Origin: an uncultured Eubacteriales bacterium
GTDB taxonomy: Bacteria > Bacillota > Clostridia > Oscillospirales > Acutalibacteraceae
DNA length: 64,000 nucleotides
Reading direction: 5' to 3'
Assembly (NCBI GenBank): GCA_900315255.1
Contig: OMYH01000006.1
Coordinates: 1-64,000, forward strand
This document shows, in pieces, positions 60,639 to 64,000 of the stretch. The position numbers and the translations under genes are program-made. The notes under the pieces were generated by a model. That model searched no databases and was not told where the DNA came from. It was given only the letters and a program-made list of their open reading frames with translations. Position 1 is the stretch's first letter; each line of letters begins with the position of its first letter.

Positions 60639-61154
60639 ATGCAGTCATCAGAGGTTATTTCTATTAATATATGGCAGATAATCATATCCCTTTTAAACCT
60701 GCTGATCCTCTTCCTGATTTTCAAAAAGCTTCTTTTTAATCCTGTTAAAAAGGTTTTCGCCGACAGACAAAAGCTCATTGACGATAAATTTGATGATGCA
60801 AAAAAAGCTCAGGAAAGTGCAGATAAGGCCAAAAGCACCTATGAGGCCAAGCTGTCTGCTGCCGATGACGAAGCTAAGAGTATTATCAGAACCGCCAAAG
60901 CAAAGGCTCAGAAAAAGAGCGACAAGATCGTTGGCAGCGCTAAAGAAAAAGCCGACGACATATTGCGTCAGGCTAAAACAGATGCCGAGCTTGAAAAGAA
61001 AAAGGCTCAGTCTGATATAAGGCATGAGATTGCAGAGGTATCTGCGATGCTTACTGAGAAGCTGCTTGAAAGAGAAATCAACACTGCCGACCACAGATAT
61101 TACATAGATTCCTTTATTGATAAGATAGGTGAGAATAATGACGCAGACAGCTAA
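60639..61154 (+). CDS. atpF: F-type ATP synthase subunit b
   Basis: 171 residues. One N-terminal membrane helix (IIISLLNLLILFLIFKKLLFNPV), then a long charged coiled coil (DRQKLIDDKFDDAKKAQESADKAKSTYEAKLSAADDE...) to the end. It makes the peripheral stalk joining subunit a to the F1 head. GGGGAGAAATA precedes ATG 60639, 17 bases after the atpE remnant. It overlaps atpH by 17 bases. Confidence 0.93.
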   Translation: MQSSEVISINIWQIIISLLNLLILFLIFKKLLFNPVKKVFADRQKLIDDKFDDAKKAQESADKAKSTYEAKLSAADDEAKSIIRTAKAKAQKKSDKIVGSAKEKADDILRQAKTDAELEKKKAQSDIRHEIAEVSAMLTEKLLEREINTADHRYYIDSFIDKIGENNDADS

Positions 61155-61668
61155 GGAATATGCCGTTGCTTTGTTTATTCTGGCGGCGGAGGAGAAAAAG
61201 GTAAAGCTTGTATCAGATGGATTAAAAACTATCTCTCAGACATTAAGACGGTTTCCCGAATACCTTGATCTGCTTGCGTCACCGAACATTCCCATAAAAG
61301 AGAGAACAGCCGCAATAGATAAGGCCTTCTCAAGCAGTGTGTGTGAATATGCAGTCAATTTTCTCAAGGTTCTCTGTGAGAAAAACAACATCAGGCTGAT
61401 TCACAGATGTATTTCGGAATACGAGGATCTGTATCATGCTAACGACGGTATTACCTCGGCGAATGTAATAACAGCAGTTTCTCTCACAAAGAGCGAGAAG
61501 GAGAAACTGAAAGAAAAGCTGGAGAAATATTGTGGAAAAAAGGTCATCATGCACTATATTGTAAATGCAGCTGTATTGGGCGGCGTGATAGTTCATGTGG
61601 ACGGTAAGGTGCTTGACGGAAGTTTGAGACGAAGACTCCGTGATATAAAGGAAGTGATTGACAAATGA
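61138..61668 (+). CDS. atpH: F-type ATP synthase subunit delta
   Basis: 176 residues from ATG 61138, with AGGTGAG upstream. Helical N-terminal domain ([29 protein letters not shown]) and the C-terminal [26 protein letters not shown] signature of the OSCP/delta family. It connects the b stalk to the top of F1. It overlaps atpF by 17 bases and atpA by 4, so the three are tightly coupled. Confidence 0.94.
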   Translation: MTQTAKEYAVALFILAAEEKKVKLVSDGLKTISQTLRRFPEYLDLLASPNIPIKERTAAIDKAFSSSVCEYAVNFLKVLCEKNNIRLIHRCISEYEDLYHANDGITSANVITAVSLTKSEKEKLKEKLEKYCGKKVIMHYIVNAAVLGGVIVHVDGKVLDGSLRRRLRDIKEVIDK

Positions 61669-63158
61669 GTCTGAAACCCGAAGAAATCAGCAGTATAATA
61701 AAGGATCAGATCAAAAATTATAAATCAAGAATCGAGATGGCAGAAACGGGTACCGTTATTCTTGTCGGAGACGGAATAGCAAGAGTATACGGTCTGCGTG
61801 AGTGTATGTCGAGTGAACTTCTCGAATTTGAGGACGGCACATACGGCGTGGCACAGAATCTCGAAAACGAAACAGTTTCGGTAGCCATTCTCTCGGATAC
61901 AAACTCGATCAGAGAGGGTACAACGGTACGCAGAACAGGCAGGGTTCTATCGGTTCCTGTCGGCGAAGCATTGCTTGGCAGAGTAGTAAATGCCCTTGGT
62001 GAACCGATAGACGGCAAAGGACCCGCACATTGTTCGGCGACCCGCCCGATAGAGTCTGAAGCCCCGGGAATTATCGAGAGAAAAAGTATCTCAAAGCCTT
62101 TGCAGACAGGTATCAAAGCGATAGACAGTATGATACCTATAGGCAGAGGTCAGCGTGAGCTTATTATAGGCGACAGACAGACCGGCAAAACCGAGATCGC
62201 AATAGATACTATAATCAATCAAAAAAATTCCGATGTTCTTTGTATATATGTCGCTATAGGACAGAAGGCAAGCTCTGTTGTGCAGCTTGCAAATGAATTA
62301 TCCCGTGCGGGAGCAATGGACTATACAATTATCGTATCGGCTTCTGCCGCAGAAAACGCTCCTATTCAGTATATCGCCCCATACACAGGCTGCGCTATGG
62401 CTGAATATTTCAGAGAAAAGGGAAAAGACGTACTTATTATATATGACGATCTGAGCAAGCACGCAGTAGCTTATCGAGCACTCTCTCTGCTTATCAGACG
62501 TCCGCCGGGACGTGAAGCATATCCCGGAGATGTATTCTATCTACATTCAAGACTGCTTGAACGTGCCGCTTGCGTAGCGCCGGAATACGGCGGCGGTTCT
62601 ATCACCGCACTGCCGATCATCGAAACTCAGGCGGGTGACGTGTCGGCTTACATTCCTACAAACGTAATATCTATAACCGACGGTCAGATATTCCTTGAAA
62701 CGGAATTGTTCCATTCAGGTATTATGCCTGCTATCAATCCCGGTATTTCGGTAAGCCGTGTCGGCGGCTCGGCACAGCTGAAGGGCATGAAAAAGGTTGC
62801 AGGTGAGCTGAAGCTTCTGTATTCACAATACAGAGAGCTGCAGGCGTTCGCACAGTTCGGCTCCGACCTTGACGCTGATACAAAGTCACGTCTTGCACTC
62901 GGGGAAAGAATTGTTGAGGTTCTCAAACAGAACCGCAACTCTCCTGTGCATGTAGGTTGTCAGGTGGCTATCGTATACGCTGTTATCAACGGCTATCTGA
63001 ACGATGTTCCTGTGGCGGAAGTTCATGAATACGAAGAAAGACTTTACGAAAAACTCCACAATGAAAACAAAGAGTTTTTGGAAAGAATAGAACAAGGTTA
63101 CTTCGACGACAGCGATATTGAAAGTCTTAAAGAAACACTTGCGGAAATGAAGAGGTGA
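61665..63158 (+). CDS. atpA: F-type ATP synthase subunit alpha
   Basis: 497 residues, full length. The P-loop is GDRQTGKT (169-176). The family signature [17 protein letters not shown] is near 350 and the [30 protein letters not shown] stretch is early. It is the regulatory nucleotide-binding subunit of F1. ATG 61665 overlaps the atpH stop. Confidence 0.97.
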   Translation: MSLKPEEISSIIKDQIKNYKSRIEMAETGTVILVGDGIARVYGLRECMSSELLEFEDGTYGVAQNLENETVSVAILSDTNSIREGTTVRRTGRVLSVPVGEALLGRVVNALGEPIDGKGPAHCSATRPIESEAPGIIERKSISKPLQTGIKAIDSMIPIGRGQRELIIGDRQTGKTEIAIDTIINQKNSDVLCIYVAIGQKASSVVQLANELSRAGAMDYTIIVSASAAENAPIQYIAPYTGCAMAEYFREKGKDVLIIYDDLSKHAVAYRALSLLIRRPPGREAYPGDVFYLHSRLLERAACVAPEYGGGSITALPIIETQAGDVSAYIPTNVISITDGQIFLETELFHSGIMPAINPGISVSRVGGSAQLKGMKKVAGELKLLYSQYRELQAFAQFGSDLDADTKSRLALGERIVEVLKQNRNSPVHVGCQVAIVYAVINGYLNDVPVAEVHEYEERLYEKLHNENKEFLERIEQGYFDDSDIESLKETLAEMKR

Positions 63159-63162
63159 TTTT

Positions 63163-63969
63163 GTGGGAGCAGATACAAAAGCACTTCGCACAAGAATTCG
63201 AAGTGTGGATTCTACACTTCATCTTACAAAAGCAATGGGACTTGTTGCGTCATCGAAGATTCGTCATGCAACAGAAGTAATGAATAAAAGCAGACAATAT
63301 GCCAAGGCGGTGAACAGTATTATCTCGCTGCTTACTGCTTGTAACGAGTGTAAGAAAAGTCCGTATATGAGAGAATACTCCGTTGGGAAAACACGAATTG
63401 TAATTATTGCAGGCGACAGAGGTCTCGCAGGCGGATATAATGCTAATGTGTTCAGACTTGCTAAGGAATATGCAGACGCAGATTTTATTCCTATAGGAAA
63501 ACGCGCCTGTGAAAGGTATGGAGAAGGCTATACATCTGCAGAGCATTTTACACTTGAAAACGGCGCAGAGCTCTCGCTGAAGCTTTGCAGAGAGTTTTCT
63601 AAGGGCGAATATGACAGACTCGGAGTAATATATACAAAATACGTTTCTGTGATGACGCAGGAAGCTCATATCGAATGGATATTGCCTCTTTCAGAATCGG
63701 AAAAGAAAAGCAATGCAGGAACAATTTTTGAGCCTGATGAATTAACGATACTTAATCAAGCCGTTCCCGAGTATATCAACGGCAGGTTAATGGGTTTTAT
63801 CAGAGAAAGCTATGCTTCAGAGGTCGCCGCAAGACGAATGGCGATGGATTCCGCAGGCAAAAATGCGCAGACAATGATAGACACTCTACAGCTTGAATAT
63901 AACCGTGCAAGACAGGGTGCTATCACACAAGAAATTACAGAGATCGTCGCAGGAAGCGACGCAGAATAA
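63163..63969 (+). CDS. atpG: F-type ATP synthase subunit gamma
   Basis: 268 residues from GTG 63163, with GAGGTGAT upstream. The N-terminal helix (KALRTRIRSVDSTLHLTKAMGLVASSKIRHA) and C-terminal helix (SEVAARRMAMDSAGKNAQTMIDTLQLEYNRARQGAITQEITEIVAG) form the rotor shaft; the middle is somewhat shorter than in many bacteria. It lies 4 bases after atpA. Confidence 0.94.
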   Translation: MGADTKALRTRIRSVDSTLHLTKAMGLVASSKIRHATEVMNKSRQYAKAVNSIISLLTACNECKKSPYMREYSVGKTRIVIIAGDRGLAGGYNANVFRLAKEYADADFIPIGKRACERYGEGYTSAEHFTLENGAELSLKLCREFSKGEYDRLGVIYTKYVSVMTQEAHIEWILPLSESEKKSNAGTIFEPDELTILNQAVPEYINGRLMGFIRESYASEVAARRMAMDSAGKNAQTMIDTLQLEYNRARQGAITQEITEIVAGSDAE

Positions 63970-63982
63970 AGGAGGGAGAAGA

Positions 63983-64000
63983 GTGGCAAAATCAAACAAA
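63983..64000 (+). CDS. atpD: F-type ATP synthase subunit beta, first codons only
   Basis: GTG 63983 after GGAGGGAGAAGA encodes MAKSNK before the window ends. Position directly after atpG identifies it as the expected atpD start. The rest is outside the window. Confidence 0.6.

Overview
The window looks like the chromosome of an anaerobic Firmicute of the Ruminococcus type (Oscillospiraceae). Three intact extracellular proteins and one remnant carry type I dockerins of the Ruminococcus style (AKDS.LIQRYV / NKDAL.ILRYTI) with Ser-Asp-Thr linkers. It also has a flavodiiron-rubredoxin protein, both a V-type and an F-type ATPase locus, and Gram-positive Shine-Dalgarno signals with many GTG/TTG starts. 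No species is claimed.

Region 1 (1-7600) is a graveyard or reservoir of five polymorphic-toxin cassettes. Each has the end of an RHS protein and/or a Hint autoprocessing domain, a different toxin tip, then an AT-rich putative immunity gene. Four of the five have lost the part encoding the RHS N-terminus, and the fifth runs off the left edge. Two interchangeable Hint types occur. The array ends at an IS3-type orfA (7671-8009) whose orfB frame runs into a leftover dockerin.

Region 2 (8228-23240): minus-strand prfB, nrdR and a membrane protein; a zinc-ribbon membrane protein; the UPF0237/UPF0210 pair; and a nine-gene V-type ATPase operon (G/H-like, C, I, K, F, E, A, B, D).

Region 3 (23243-29603): minus-strand Crp/Fnr regulator, CPBP protease homologue, ICMT-like methyltransferase and a four-domain flavodiiron protein; then a secreted protein with two C39-like domains around a central dockerin.

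Region 4 (29689-35034): a six-gene operon from a consensus promoter with a Ser/Thr kinase bearing a zinc ribbon, a methyltransferase, a vWA protein and a PP2C phosphatase, preceded by two membrane proteins. It matches the TerY-P type signalling triad with extra members. An acyltransferase, an XRE-AbrB regulator and birA follow.

Region 5 (37817-48810): a MITE-like element, GyrI-like and TfoX-like proteins, HAD lipoprotein, beta-lactamase-fold hydrolase, alpha/beta hydrolase, a sulfur-assimilation pair (metY-like, cysK), an exported prephenate dehydratase homologue and a lipoprotein.

Region 6 (48874-58296): a giant BspA-type leucine-rich-repeat dockerin protein, a two-component system and a beta-helix/proline-repeat dockerin protein. 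The last two share a candidate response-regulator box (TTTAAG-N5-TTTAAG). An HMA metal-binding protein follows.

Region 7 (58438-64000): tRNA-His, tRNA-Lys, tRNA-Gln, then the F-type ATP synthase operon (subunit I-like, atpB, atpE, atpF, atpH, atpA, atpG, start of atpD). Here atpE is cut off at its 5' end by a third copy of the MITE. The remnant carries a two-carboxylate ion-binding pattern. This lesion, the toxin cassette array, the MITE family and the shared regulatory box are the most notable observations.
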